In this document: positions 15,270 through 24,565 of the stretch, piece after piece | Position numbering within the stretch: position 1 is the first letter of the stretch | How the letters are laid out: every line of letters begins with the position of its first letter | Origin: Maricaulis sp034670125 | GTDB taxonomy: Bacteria; Pseudomonadota; Alphaproteobacteria; Caulobacterales; Maricaulaceae | Assembly (NCBI RefSeq): GCF_034670125.1 | Contig: NZ_JAXMOC010000004.1 | Location: forward strand, 1-64,000 | DNA: 64,000 nucleotides | Reading direction: 5' to 3' | The notes under the pieces: model-generated | The model's input: only the letters and a program-made list of their open reading frames with translations | What the model was told of the DNA's origin: nothing | The model's database searches: none | Program-made: the position numbers and the translations under genes

Positions 15270-16925
15270 ATGTCCGCCAGACCCAATCATGCCGACTGCC
15301 TGGCCGCTGTCCGTGACGGGCTGATCGGCGCCAACCGGATGCTGGCGACACCGTTCGGGCTGAAGCCCTTTCTTTATGCCGATTATACGGCGTCGGGCCG
15401 GGCCTTGCGGCAGATCGAGCGTCAGATTGACAAGCTGATGCTGGATTATGCCAATCCGCACAGTGAGGACAGTGCCACCGGGCGTGCGAGCAATCGCTGG
15501 ATGCGCGATGCCGAAGCCGTCATACGCAAGGCCGTCAATGCCGGTCCCGGCGATTGCCTGTTGCCTTGTGCCGCCGGCGCGACGGGAGCGATCCACAAGC
15601 TTCAGGAGATCCTCGGGCTCGCCGTTGCGCCGGCCAGCCGCGATGCGCTGGGTGTGGCACCGGGCGCGGCCGTGAGGACGGTCGTGTTTGTCGGACCCTA
15701 TGAGCACCACTCCAACGAGCTGAGCTGGCGCGACAGTCTCGCCGAAGTGGTCTCGATCCCGCTTGATGCGACCGGCGGGATTGATCTGCGCGCGCTTGAA
15801 GCAGCACTGTCCGAGCCTCGCTTTGAGGGCTGGCGCAAGATTGGCGCCTTCTCGGCCGCCTCAAACGTGACCGGCATTCGAACCGACATTGTCAGCCTCG
15901 CGCATCGCCTGCACGCACACGGGGCCATCCTGTGCCTCGATTGTGCGGCGAGCGCGCCCTACCAGCGCATCGACATGCATCCGGATCAGGATCCGGCGAG
16001 CGCGATCGATGCGGTCTATTTCTCGCCCCACAAATTCATCGGCGGTCCGGGGTCTTGCGGGATACTCGTCTTCAACGACCGTCTCTATCGCCGCGACCTC
16101 GCGCCCACCCAGAGTGCCGGCGGCACGGTCCGCTATGTCTGGCAGGACGGGCATGACTTTCTCGAGGGCATAGAAGCACGGGAACGGGCCGGCACGCCGG
16201 GGCTGCCGCAGCTGGTTCGCGCCGCCCTGGCCTTGCAGGTCCAGAGCGAAATCGGACCCGAGGTGATTGGAGAGCGCGAGCACGGCGCGCTCGAGCGCGC
16301 TTTCCAGCGCTGGTGCCAGCATCCGCGGATTGAAGTTCTGGGTCCGCAGGCACCGTCGCGGCGGCTGGGGATTGTTGCCTTCAACCTGCGCAAGGCCGAT
16401 GGCGCGGTGGTTGAGCCAAGACTGGTCACGCTGTTGCTCAATGACCTGTTCGGTATCCAGTCCCGCGCCGGCTGTTCCTGTGCCGGACCCTATGGACATC
16501 ACCTGCTCGGGATCGATGCCGATTCCACCCGTTCAATCCGGTCTCGTGTGCTGGACGGCGATGTCGGTGCCCGCCCGGGCTGGTGTCGGGTCAGTCTGCA
16601 CTGGGTCATGTCCGACGACGAGATCGACTATCTGATTGACGCCGTCTGTTTCCTGGCCGACCACGCCGGGCTGTTCTCCGGTTTCTATGACCGCGACGCC
16701 CGGACCGGTAGCTGGCGTTGGGCCGGAGACCCGGTCGGCGAGGAGACCGGCTGGCCTGACAGCCTGCTGGATGGCGGCGAGGCCGGGCCGGACTGTCATG
16801 CCGGGGGGGCTGGCGGCGATGAGTCCGAGCGCTACGAAACGCCCTTCCGGGAAGCGCGGGACCTGGTTCGCGTCTTCCAGGACCCGGACCTGCATCCCGT
16901 TGACGTTCAGTTGCTGGAAAGCTGA
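15270..16925 (+). CDS. Class V aminotransferase (cysteine desulfurase-like)
   Basis: A 551-aa PLP enzyme of fold type I, class V. The internal aldimine lysine is Lys255 in FSPHKFIGGPGSCG; ADYTASGRAL near the N-terminus, the PHSEDSATGRASNR segment and LDCAASAPYQRID (with the PLP-binding Asp) fit the class. A Cys in SRAGCSCAGPYGHHLLG occupies the region where desulfurases carry a catalytic Cys, but the protein is longer than NifS/IscS. ATG 15270 follows GAGG by five bases; GTG 15264 is an alternative. The divergent Lrp gene is the likely regulator, which suggests an amino-acid substrate. Exact reaction unknown. Confidence 0.85.
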   Translation: MSARPNHADCLAAVRDGLIGANRMLATPFGLKPFLYADYTASGRALRQIERQIDKLMLDYANPHSEDSATGRASNRWMRDAEAVIRKAVNAGPGDCLLPCAAGATGAIHKLQEILGLAVAPASRDALGVAPGAAVRTVVFVGPYEHHSNELSWRDSLAEVVSIPLDATGGIDLRALEAALSEPRFEGWRKIGAFSAASNVTGIRTDIVSLAHRLHAHGAILCLDCAASAPYQRIDMHPDQDPASAIDAVYFSPHKFIGGPGSCGILVFNDRLYRRDLAPTQSAGGTVRYVWQDGHDFLEGIEARERAGTPGLPQLVRAALALQVQSEIGPEVIGEREHGALERAFQRWCQHPRIEVLGPQAPSRRLGIVAFNLRKADGAVVEPRLVTLLLNDLFGIQSRAGCSCAGPYGHHLLGIDADSTRSIRSRVLDGDVGARPGWCRVSLHWVMSDDEIDYLIDAVCFLADHAGLFSGFYDRDARTGSWRWAGDPVGEETGWPDSLLDGGEAGPDCHAGGAGGDESERYETPFREARDLVRVFQDPDLHPVDVQLLES

Positions 16926-16935
16926 CGCAGGGGGC

Positions 16936-17535
16936 TCATCCCGGGCGCCGATAGCGCAATACGCCGCAATCCGCCAGGATCCGGTCAATGGTCGCGCGCT
17001 CATCCGCGTTGGCCGGAGCGCGGCGTGGATAGAGCGGAGACGGGCTGTCGCGGTCATTGATCCACGGCGCGTCCCAGAGCTCGGTTGCGGTGACGAAGTC
17101 GCGCGCCCGTGCCTCGCCGCCAGTTTCAAGGCAGCCTGTCAGGCAGGTGTCGACATAGGTCTGCGGAATCGGATGGGCGTCATCGGCCCGCACCTGTTCG
17201 CGATTGACCACAATCCAGTAACGCCCGACCGGCAGGGCTGAGCGGTCTTCACCATCCGGGTGTACCCGCGCCGGGTCCACTTCCGTGAAGACATAACCGC
17301 GTTCGCGGTGACGCAGTTCAGGGGTGATCGCGGTGGGAACAAGCGCCGCGTGCAGGCTGGGGCCGGCCGAGGGGCGCACGCCGGCATAGGTCGCCGCCTC
17401 GTCGCCATAGCGCACCGTCCAGCCACGCCGCCATCCGCTCGCAAGGACCGGACGTGCCACGGTCTCTATGCCGGAATAGGTTCGGCGGCTGTAATCGCTG
17501 AGCAGGCTGCCATAGCCGATCATGTAGTCGTTCAA
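16936..17535 (-). CDS. Gamma-glutamylcyclotransferase-like protein
   Basis: A 199-aa protein beginning MNDYMIGYGSLLSD, where YGSLL is the nucleotide-fold signature of the GGCT/AIG2-like family. Later parts, GYVFTEVDPARV and the strand GRYWIVVN, fit a GGCT-like barrel, but the family's catalytic Glu cannot be placed with confidence. The codon at 17535 is TTG, with GGGAG eight bases upstream; an ATG at 17523 is the alternative start but lacks a nearby Shine-Dalgarno. It converges on the aminotransferase gene with 10 bases between the stops. Function is inferred from the fold only. Confidence 0.78.
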   Translation of the reverse strand: MNDYMIGYGSLLSDYSRRTYSGIETVARPVLASGWRRGWTVRYGDEAATYAGVRPSAGPSLHAALVPTAITPELRHRERGYVFTEVDPARVHPDGEDRSALPVGRYWIVVNREQVRADDAHPIPQTYVDTCLTGCLETGGEARARDFVTATELWDAPWINDRDSPSPLYPRRAPANADERATIDRILADCGVLRYRRPG

Positions 17536-17561
17536 CAGGCGCGCTCCCGGCGAAAGTCACG

Positions 17562-17592
17562 AAAAAGGCGGCGCGGATGGATCCGCGCCGCC
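17562..17592 (-). terminator. Rho-independent terminator of the repeat-protein gene
   Basis: On the minus strand the 12-bp arms GGCGGCGCGGAT / ATCCGCGCCGCC with a very short loop are followed by TTTTTC. It sits 36 bases after the stop at 17629 and separates that gene from the GGCT-like gene. Confidence 0.9.
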
Positions 17593-17628
17593 TCATTCTG
17601 GATGGCTGGGACGAAGTGTCCAGCCTGA

Positions 17629-18615
17629 CTACTGGCGATAGCGCCGGGTCGAACGCGACGAGGACGAAGACGAGCCGCTGTAGGACGCCTGGGCGACCGG
17701 GACTTCTTCGGAATAGGCGTTGTTGTCGACCGGCATTTCGGTGCCGTACAGATAGGTGTTGCCCTGGCTGGACGGAGCCGTCTGACGCGACGCGACCGGC
17801 GGGATTTCCGAGCTCATTGGCGGGTTGTGGCCCGGCAGGTTGATCTCTTCGCAATCCACCAGACGCCACTCCCAACGCTCTTCCGAACGCAGCGAGTAAC
17901 GGGTCACGGTCTGGCTCTCGGCCGGGACCACATGACTGTCGACAGTCGCGTGCTGGTCGAGAACGCGGACCTGATAGGTGTCACGCTCCTCGGCAATCGG
18001 GATTTCCTCGATGCGGGCTTCCTGGACCAGTACGTCGCGAGTGACCTGGGCATACTCGGCGGGGTGATTGACCTCGCGGATGCTGGCAGGCTGGACCACG
18101 ATGTTGCGGGTCACGGTCTGGTACTCGCCGGCTTCTTCCACCAGGCACCAGACTTCACCGGTCTCGTTGTCGAAACGCGTCATCGACGCGCCCGGCACAT
18201 AACCGCGGCGCCACACCATGCGCGGCTCGCGCACAAGAATGGTTTCGGTGACGGTGTCGTGCGTGGCCGGAATGACCTCGTACTCGACATAGGCCGGGCT
18301 GACCTGCACGGTTTCGGTGCGGGTCTCGTAGACCGGCTCGTGCACAATGTAGCGCATGCCGGCTTCGCGGGAGATGTACTCGCGGTACTCGTCACGCAGG
18401 CGCGGCGGCGCAACGTCGTAGCGCTCGTAGGAGTCCTGGGTGGTGACCTGCTCGGAGTAGGTGTCGTATTCCGGCGCGATGCGAACGCGCGCATAGCATT
18501 CACCGGTCGCCGCCGTGGTGGGTGGATCCGGCGGGAACCATTCGGTGTCACCGGCGAATGCGGTGGAAGCGGTGAGCAGTGCGACAGCAGTGGCGCACAG
18601 GAGTTGTTGTTTCAT
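17629..18615 (-). CDS. Exported protein of about 23-residue tandem repeats
   Basis: A 328-aa secreted protein of no family I recognise. The signal peptide is MKQQLLCATAVALLTASTAFA. From about residue 45 to 260 the chain is a run of degenerate repeats of 22-24 residues with the pattern T-V-T-R-x-x-h-V-x-x-A-x-(9)-V-P-A; clear copies include TVTETILVREPRM, TVTRNIVVQPASI, QVTRDVLVQEARI and TVTRYSLRSEERW. The alternating polar/hydrophobic pattern suggests beta strands. The C-terminus is Gln/Ser-rich and ends in SSSSSSRSTRRYRQ. Start at 18615 follows a GGGGGGA run. It has its own terminator and is monocistronic. An envelope or surface role is inferred. Confidence 0.8.
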   Translation of the reverse strand: MKQQLLCATAVALLTASTAFAGDTEWFPPDPPTTAATGECYARVRIAPEYDTYSEQVTTQDSYERYDVAPPRLRDEYREYISREAGMRYIVHEPVYETRTETVQVSPAYVEYEVIPATHDTVTETILVREPRMVWRRGYVPGASMTRFDNETGEVWCLVEEAGEYQTVTRNIVVQPASIREVNHPAEYAQVTRDVLVQEARIEEIPIAEERDTYQVRVLDQHATVDSHVVPAESQTVTRYSLRSEERWEWRLVDCEEINLPGHNPPMSSEIPPVASRQTAPSSQGNTYLYGTEMPVDNNAYSEEVPVAQASYSGSSSSSSRSTRRYRQ

Positions 18616-18765
18616 CGTGATTCCCCCCTTGGAAATGGCGTGAGGGCACGGTGACCCGCTTCCTCGATAACACAATGTTAACGGAAGCAAGCGGTATCGT
18701 TAAGAAATAATCGCTCCTTGATGTCGCTTTCAACCCACAGGGGATTTTCTGGTCCCGCTTTCAAC

Positions 18766-20034
18766 TCAAGGGGTTACGCTGGCACCCATCATGAACATCA
18801 TCATGTATCCGGTCATCATCGCGGCCCAGGTACCGACAATATAACCGACCACCGCCAACAGCACGCCGACCGGCGCGAGGGAGGGATGGAAGGCCGCGGC
18901 CACGACCGGCGCCGACGCCGCGCCACCGATATTGGCCTTTGATCCGACGGCAATGAAGAAGGTCGGCGCCTTGATCAGCCAGGCGACCAGCAGCAGCAGT
19001 GCGACGTGGACCGCCATCCAGATCAGGCCGATCACGAAAAACTCCGTGTTGCGGAAGATGGCAGTGATGTCCATGCGCATGCCGATCGTTGCGACCAGCA
19101 CATAAATGAAGACCGAGCCGACCTTCATCGATCCGGCGCCGGACAGCTGCCGGGCCTTGGTGAAGGACAGGGCGACGCCGATGATGGTCGCCGACAGCAT
19201 CAACCAGAAGAAGCCGGACCCCAGACCCAGCTCCGCCAGGTCCGGTGCGTTGGCGCTGATCCACGGGCCCATGAAATCGGCGACGATATGGGACAGGCCC
19301 ATCGCACCAAGGCCGAAGCCGAGAATGATCATCAGATCCTTCAGCTCGGGAATCCGCGCATTGGTCTGTTCGAAACTCTCGGCCTTCGCGCGCAGGGCAT
19401 CGACGGCGCGGGTGTCGGCGTTGAGGGCCTTGTCGATCCGCTTGGCATTGGCCACGCCGAGCAGGAGGAAGGCCATCCAGATGTTGGCGACGATGATGTC
19501 GACCGCGATCCAGGCCGAGTAGACCTCGCCGCCGACCCCGAAGAATTCATACATCGCCGCCTGGTTGGCTCCGCCACCGATCCAGGTGCCGGCAACGGTC
19601 GCCATGCCCCGCCATACGGCGTCAGGGCCGGTCACGCCGATTGCTTCGGGGAAGAGGTAACCGGCGATCAGCAAGGCGACCGGTCCGCCCAGAACAACGC
19701 CGGCGGTTCCGGTGAAGAACATGATCAGGGCTTTCGGCCCGAGCCGGAAGGTGGCTGGCAGGTCGGCCGACATGGTCAGCAGGACAAGCGCGGCTGGCAG
19801 CAGGAAGCGCGAGGCGATGAAATAGGTCCGCGATTGCTCCGGATCGACAATGTTGAACAGGGTCAGGAGCGACGGCAGGAAGTAGCACAACAACAGCGGC
19901 GGGAAGATGCGGTAAAAGCCCTTGGCCAGCTTGCTGTCGAGGCTGGAGGTCCAGAATACGGCTCCCAGCAATACGGCCAGCAGTCCCATGACGATCGCGT
20001 CATTGCTGAAAAGTGGTCCGACTTCGGCTTCCAT
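18766..20034 (-). CDS. DUF819 family membrane protein
   Basis: A 422-aa integral membrane protein with about 12 hydrophobic segments, matching the DUF819 (YjcL-like) family: an N-terminal half with LPSLLTLFNIVDPEQ and MSADLPATFRLGPKAL, a GTWIGGGANQAAM motif, and a C-terminal half with KVGSVFIYVLVATIGMRMD and VGSKANIGGAASAP. The two glycine-rich motifs in the two halves suggest a transporter with inverted repeats. Substrate unknown. ATG 20034 has GGGGGA six bases upstream; longer N-terminal extensions have no support. Monocistronic, between the repeat protein and the M13 peptidases. Confidence 0.87.
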   Translation of the reverse strand: MEAEVGPLFSNDAIVMGLLAVLLGAVFWTSSLDSKLAKGFYRIFPPLLLCYFLPSLLTLFNIVDPEQSRTYFIASRFLLPAALVLLTMSADLPATFRLGPKALIMFFTGTAGVVLGGPVALLIAGYLFPEAIGVTGPDAVWRGMATVAGTWIGGGANQAAMYEFFGVGGEVYSAWIAVDIIVANIWMAFLLLGVANAKRIDKALNADTRAVDALRAKAESFEQTNARIPELKDLMIILGFGLGAMGLSHIVADFMGPWISANAPDLAELGLGSGFFWLMLSATIIGVALSFTKARQLSGAGSMKVGSVFIYVLVATIGMRMDITAIFRNTEFFVIGLIWMAVHVALLLLVAWLIKAPTFFIAVGSKANIGGAASAPVVAAAFHPSLAPVGVLLAVVGYIVGTWAAMMTGYMMMFMMGASVTP

Positions 20035-20102
20035 GGATATCCCCCGGCGTTTCCCGCGCGGATAGGACGGGTTTTGCCGGGACTTGGCAAGGCGCGCCAT
20101 GC

Positions 20103-20133
20103 AAAACGGCCCGACGTTTCCGCCGGGCCGTTT
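20103..20133 (-). terminator. Terminator of the first M13 peptidase gene
   Basis: On the minus strand AAACGGCCCG / CGGGCCGTTT form a 10-bp stem followed by TTTT. It lies 20 bases after the stop at 20153. Twenty-nine of its bases are identical to the terminator-like hairpin at 22375-22403 after the neighbouring paralogous gene. Confidence 0.88.
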
Positions 20134-20152
20134 CATCAGTGTGCAGGCTGGT

Positions 20153-22279
20153 CTACCAGATCGAGACGCGATCTTCCGGGGCCAGATAGAGTTCATGGTC
20201 CTCGGTCACGCCGAAGGCCTCATACCAGGCGTCCTGGTTACGCAGGGCACCATTGATCCGGTACTGCGCCGGCGAGTGCGGTCCCTGACGGAGTTGCCGG
20301 ACAAGCGCCTGTTCGGTGTACAGGTTGCGCCACACTTGGCCCCAGGCCATGTAGAAGCGCTGGTCGCCGGTAAAACCGTCGAGGACTGGCGCTTCACCAC
20401 CATGGTCGGCGAGATAAAGCTGATAGGCCCGATGGGCCATCGACAGGCCACCGACATCGCCGATGTTCTCGCCCAGAGACAGGCGACCATTCACGAACTC
20501 ACCTTCGATCGGGGAAAACTCGCTGTACTGTGCGGCCAGCTGGTCGGTCCGGGCGTCGAAATTGCCGCGGCTGAGTTCGCTCCACCAATCCCGGAGGACA
20601 CCGTCGCCGTCAGAGCGGCTTCCCTGATCGTCGAAGCCGTGACCCATTTCGTGACCGATCACGGCACCAATTCCGCCGAAATTGACTGCCGGGTCCGCAT
20701 AGGGGTCGAAGAACGGACCTTGCAGGATGGCCGCCGGGAAGACGATCTCGTTCGCTGTCGGGGAATAATAGGCGTTCACCGTTTGCGGAGACATGCCCCA
20801 TTCCCACTCCCGGATCGGCCCGCGCAGGCGGGCACGGCTGTCAGCACGGAACCAGGCCGCGATCCGTTCGGAATTGCCGAACAGGTCATCGGCACGAATT
20901 TCGATCGAGGAATAGTCAGGCCATTGATCCGGGTAACCGATCTTCGGCGTGAAGTTTTCGAACTTGTCGATGGCGCCAGCCCGGGTTTCCTCGTCCATCC
21001 ACTCCAGCGTTTCCAGGCGCTCCCGAAGCGCCATGCCGAGGTAATCGACCAGGACCTCCATCTGCGCCTTGTATTCCGGCGGGAAGTAGCGCTCGACATA
21101 GATTTGGCCAAGCGCCATGCCCATGGAACCATTGACGAACTGGATGGCCCGGGACTCAAGGGGCCGGGGTTCCTCAACACCGGACAGGGTGCGGTTGTAG
21201 AAGTCAAAGGAGCGCTCATAGAACTCCGGCGTCAGCGACCCGCGATTGCTCGAAAGGTAGCGGAAGGTCAACCAGTCTTGCCAGGTTTCCACCGGCACTT
21301 CCGAGAACAGGGTTGCAAGGGACTGGATCGCCGTATCCTGACGGATCACCACCTCGGTCTGGTCCGCGAAGTCGAGCGCCTCCATGAAGGCGGTCCAGTT
21401 GAAGCCCGGTGCGCTGGACATCAGCTCTTCGGTCGACATGAGGTTATAGGTGCGGGTCCGGTCGCGACTGTCCTGGCGCGTCCAGTGGACCTCGGCAAAG
21501 GCCGTTTCCAGATCCAGGATGCGCTGGGCGCGCTCGGCGCCGCCATCGACATCGATAAAGCCGAACGTGTCGGCGATGTATTCCAGATAGGCGTCGCGGA
21601 ATGCCTGGTAGCGCTCTGTTTCTTCAAGATAATAGTCGCGGGTCGGCAGGCCGAGACCACTCTGGCTCACGCCCACGATGTAGCGGTCCGGGTTGCCCTG
21701 GTCGCGGGTCACGCCTGCGCCGAAAATCGAAGCCGTACCAGGGACGCCCATCAGCGTTGCGATATCATCATGGGACGAGGCCGCAGCGATGCGGTCGATC
21801 ATCGGCTGGGCCGGGCCAAACCCACGCGCCTCCAGCGTCTCTTGGTCCATATAGGCGGCGTAAAGGTCGCCAATCTGCTGCATCGGTTCGCCAGCAGCGG
21901 CGTCCGAGGCACTGGCTTCCTCGATGATGCCGTTGATGCGCTCTTCTGAAAGAAGGAAGAGCTCGGTGAATGAGCCATAGCGCGAAAATCCTTGCGGCAT
22001 CTCGACCGAGTCAAGCCAGCCACCGTTCACATAGCGGTTGAAGTCGTCACCGGGATGAACGCTTGAATCGACATGCTGGGTCTCAATGCCCCAACTGCCC
22101 AAGCGCGGGTCACCGGCCGACGGATCGCCGACAATGGTTGCAGACGCTTCGGTCGCAGGCGCCTGTGCGTCGCCCATGGCCGCCTCGGTCGAGGTGGTGT
22201 CGGTCTCAGGTGTCTCGGCTGCAGGTGAGCAGGCCGCCATCAGCGCGACGCAGGCGCTGGTCAGCAGAAGCTTCTTCAT
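20153..22279 (-). CDS. M13 family metallopeptidase lipoprotein (PepO/neprilysin type), copy 1
   Basis: A 708-aa zinc endopeptidase. The N-terminus is a lipoprotein signal with lipobox LMAAC, so it is probably anchored to the envelope. Zinc motif HEMGH is at residues 543-547 in IGHEMGHGFDD; the third ligand is the Glu of GENIGDVGG downstream, and NAYYSPTANEIVFPA is the conserved NAxY-type substrate motif. The M13_N helical domain fills about 70-470. Chain length is typical. The Ala/Thr/Glu-rich segment after the lipobox is a linker. It shares the same architecture and ending (EDRVSIW) with the adjacent gene at 22425, so the pair arose by tandem duplication. Confidence 0.95.
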   Translation of the reverse strand: MKKLLLTSACVALMAACSPAAETPETDTTSTEAAMGDAQAPATEASATIVGDPSAGDPRLGSWGIETQHVDSSVHPGDDFNRYVNGGWLDSVEMPQGFSRYGSFTELFLLSEERINGIIEEASASDAAAGEPMQQIGDLYAAYMDQETLEARGFGPAQPMIDRIAAASSHDDIATLMGVPGTASIFGAGVTRDQGNPDRYIVGVSQSGLGLPTRDYYLEETERYQAFRDAYLEYIADTFGFIDVDGGAERAQRILDLETAFAEVHWTRQDSRDRTRTYNLMSTEELMSSAPGFNWTAFMEALDFADQTEVVIRQDTAIQSLATLFSEVPVETWQDWLTFRYLSSNRGSLTPEFYERSFDFYNRTLSGVEEPRPLESRAIQFVNGSMGMALGQIYVERYFPPEYKAQMEVLVDYLGMALRERLETLEWMDEETRAGAIDKFENFTPKIGYPDQWPDYSSIEIRADDLFGNSERIAAWFRADSRARLRGPIREWEWGMSPQTVNAYYSPTANEIVFPAAILQGPFFDPYADPAVNFGGIGAVIGHEMGHGFDDQGSRSDGDGVLRDWWSELSRGNFDARTDQLAAQYSEFSPIEGEFVNGRLSLGENIGDVGGLSMAHRAYQLYLADHGGEAPVLDGFTGDQRFYMAWGQVWRNLYTEQALVRQLRQGPHSPAQYRINGALRNQDAWYEAFGVTEDHELYLAPEDRVSIW

Positions 22280-22374
22280 GATGTTTCCCCTCTCAATGAC
22301 AAAGTTGGGCGAAACACTAGTGCGCCGGGGCCAACAGGCAATACATGCAAGCCGTCTCTTACAGCCCTGTAATG

Positions 22375-22403
22375 AAAACGGCCCGACGTTTCCGCCGGGC
22401 CGT
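22375..22403 (-). terminator. Terminator-like hairpin of the second M13 peptidase gene
   Basis: The 29 bases are identical to 20103-20131 and form the same ACGGCCCG / CGGGCCGT stem, followed on the minus strand by TTTT. It sits 22 bases after the stop at 22425, before the start of copy 1. Confidence 0.82.
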
Positions 22404-22424
22404 GTCCTTGGAATGTCTCTCTGA

Positions 22425-24488
22425 CTACCAGATCGAGACGCGCTCTTCCGGCGGCAGGTAGAGGTCATTGTCCTCGGTCACACCGAAGGCCTCGTACCAG
22501 ACGTCCAGATTGCGGACGACGCCATTGGTCCGGTATTGCGACGGGCTGTGCGGGTCGGTTGTCAGGCGGTTGATCAGGTTCTCCTCCCGATACAGGCGGC
22601 GCCAGACCTGGGCCCAGGCGAGGAAGAAACGCTGCTCGCCGGTAAAGCCGTCGATCACCGGGGCTTCGCCGTCACAACAGGCGTCAAGATGACGCTGATA
22701 GGCCGTGTAGGCCATCTGCAGGCCACCAAGGTCGCCAATGTTCTCGCCCATGGTGAACTCACCATTCACGAAGCGGCCTTCGACCGGCTCATAGCTGTCA
22801 TACTGGGCTTCCAGCATGCCGGCCCGGGCCTCGAAACGCTCATTCGTTTCTTCGCTCCACCAATCGCGGATCGACCCGTCATAGTCGAAGCGCCGACCCT
22901 GATCGTCAAAACCGTGGCCGATTTCGTGACCGATCACGGCACCGATGGCACCGTAGTTGATCGCTGCATCGGCATTCGGATCGAAGAAGGGCGCCTGCAG
23001 GATGCCGGCCGGGAAGGTGATCTGGTTCATCAGCGGGTTGTAGGACGCGTTGACGGTCTGCGGCGGGTAGGGCCAGGCATTGCGATCCACCGGACCGGCC
23101 AGATCGGCGACCTGTTCGTTCCACTGGAACTCGGTCAGGCGCACAAGATTGCCGAACAGGTCGTCGGCGCGGACTTCGAGGGCGGAATAGTCCTGCCACT
23201 CGTCCGGATAGCCGATACGAGGTTCGAAGGTCGAGAGCTTCTGGAGCGCATTGGCCCGGGTCTCGTCATCCATCCACTCGAGCGCGGCGAGGCGGCCTTC
23301 AAAGGCAGTGATCAGGTTGGCGACCAGGGCTTCCATGTCGGTTTTGGATTCCGGCGGGAAGTGGCGGTCGACATAGACCTGGCCAACGGCCTCGCCCAGC
23401 TGGCCACCGACAAGGTTGACGCCCCGGCGATCGCGCGGACGCTGGTCTTCAATGCCGTTCAGCGTCGTGCCGAACATGCCGAAATTGGCGGCGTCAAAGG
23501 CTTCCGGCAGGGCGCCGGCATTCGAGCGGATGTAGTGGAAGGTCATGTAGTCCTTCCAAACGTCGACCGGGGTCTCCTCGAAGATCGCGCCGGCGGTCTC
23601 GATGGCGCTCGGCTGGGCGACGAGATAGGTCGCAACACCGTTGAGGCCGAGCTGCTCCATGCCGGCTTCGAAGTTCAGCTGTGGTGCCAGCGCGCTCAGC
23701 TGGTCCAGCGGCATCGGGTTGTAGATCATCTGGATGTTGCGGCTGTCAGCCTGGGTCCAGTGGCTTTCGGCGATGCGCATTTCCAGATCGAAGATTGCTT
23801 GCGCCTTGCTGGCGCTGTCCTCGATGCCGGCGAGGTCGAAAATCTGTGCGATGAAGGCCAGGTAGGCGTCACGGGCGCCCTGATTGTCGTCTTCCAGGTA
23901 GTAATCACGGTCCGGCAGGCCCAGGCCTCCCTGTCCGACGAACACCGTATAGCGTGTCGTGTCGGCCGGATCGGGGATGATGCCGACGCCATAGGGCGAC
24001 TGGTGGTGGATGGTCGCAAACAGGGCATTGATGTCGGCATGCGTCTCGGCGGCCGCGATTTCGTCGAGATAGGGCTGGGCCGGCGTCAGGCCGAGCTGGT
24101 CGATGGTCGAGGTGTCCATCCAGCTGCCATAAAGATCGCCAACCTTCTGTTCGATCGAGCCGTCAGCCGCGTCCATGGCGGCCAGCTCAAGGATGATCTC
24201 TTGAACCTGCTCTTCGGCTTCGATCGCCAGCTCGGTGAACATGCCGTAGTTCGAGCGGTCGGACGGGATCTCCGTCGTGTCGAGCCAGGTGCCATTGGCA
24301 TAGCGATAGAAGTCGTTGCCGGCGACGACACTGGTGTCCATGCCGGACATGTCAAAGCCCCAGCTGCCGATTTCCGGGCTGGCGGTTGCGGCGGCGTGCG
24401 TCTCCGTGGTGACGGTGTCCGTTGAAGTGGCCGGCTGACAGGCAGCGGTGAGCGCCAGTACGGCAGTGCTCAGCAAGAGCTTTTTCAT
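22425..24488 (-). CDS. M13 family metallopeptidase lipoprotein (PepO/neprilysin type), copy 2
   Basis: A 687-aa paralogue of the preceding protein. Lipobox LTAAC follows MKKLLLSTAVLA. The zinc motif HEIGH is at 521-525 in IGHEIGHGFDDQGRR, the downstream ligand motif is GENIGDLGG, and NASYNPLMNQITFPA is the substrate-binding motif; the ending EERVSIW matches copy 1 with small changes. All catalytic residues are present, so both copies should be active. Each gene has its own terminator and a gap of 145 bases for a promoter, so they may be expressed separately. Role likely in degrading peptides in the periplasm or outside. Confidence 0.95.
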   Translation of the reverse strand: MKKLLLSTAVLALTAACQPATSTDTVTTETHAAATASPEIGSWGFDMSGMDTSVVAGNDFYRYANGTWLDTTEIPSDRSNYGMFTELAIEAEEQVQEIILELAAMDAADGSIEQKVGDLYGSWMDTSTIDQLGLTPAQPYLDEIAAAETHADINALFATIHHQSPYGVGIIPDPADTTRYTVFVGQGGLGLPDRDYYLEDDNQGARDAYLAFIAQIFDLAGIEDSASKAQAIFDLEMRIAESHWTQADSRNIQMIYNPMPLDQLSALAPQLNFEAGMEQLGLNGVATYLVAQPSAIETAGAIFEETPVDVWKDYMTFHYIRSNAGALPEAFDAANFGMFGTTLNGIEDQRPRDRRGVNLVGGQLGEAVGQVYVDRHFPPESKTDMEALVANLITAFEGRLAALEWMDDETRANALQKLSTFEPRIGYPDEWQDYSALEVRADDLFGNLVRLTEFQWNEQVADLAGPVDRNAWPYPPQTVNASYNPLMNQITFPAGILQAPFFDPNADAAINYGAIGAVIGHEIGHGFDDQGRRFDYDGSIRDWWSEETNERFEARAGMLEAQYDSYEPVEGRFVNGEFTMGENIGDLGGLQMAYTAYQRHLDACCDGEAPVIDGFTGEQRFFLAWAQVWRRLYREENLINRLTTDPHSPSQYRTNGVVRNLDVWYEAFGVTEDNDLYLPPEERVSIW

Positions 24489-24522
24489 GCGAGGATCCCC
24501 TTGTTTTTCAATCGAAGACGCG

Positions 24523-24555
24523 AAACGCCCCGCGCTTGATACAACGCGGGGCGTT
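24523..24555 (-). terminator. Terminator of the RND efflux operon
   Basis: AACGCCCCGCG / CGCGGGGCGTT form an 11-bp stem with a 10-base loop 11 bases after the RND permease stop. The T-run on the minus strand is short (TTT), so termination may be partial. Confidence 0.75.
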
Positions 24556-24565
24556 CCGGCGCCAA

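Noticed and set aside
20084..21949. Long plus-strand open frame (621 codons)
   Set aside because: Antisense to the M13 peptidase with a complete zinc site; a second one at 22536-24425 shows the same antisense mirror pattern.
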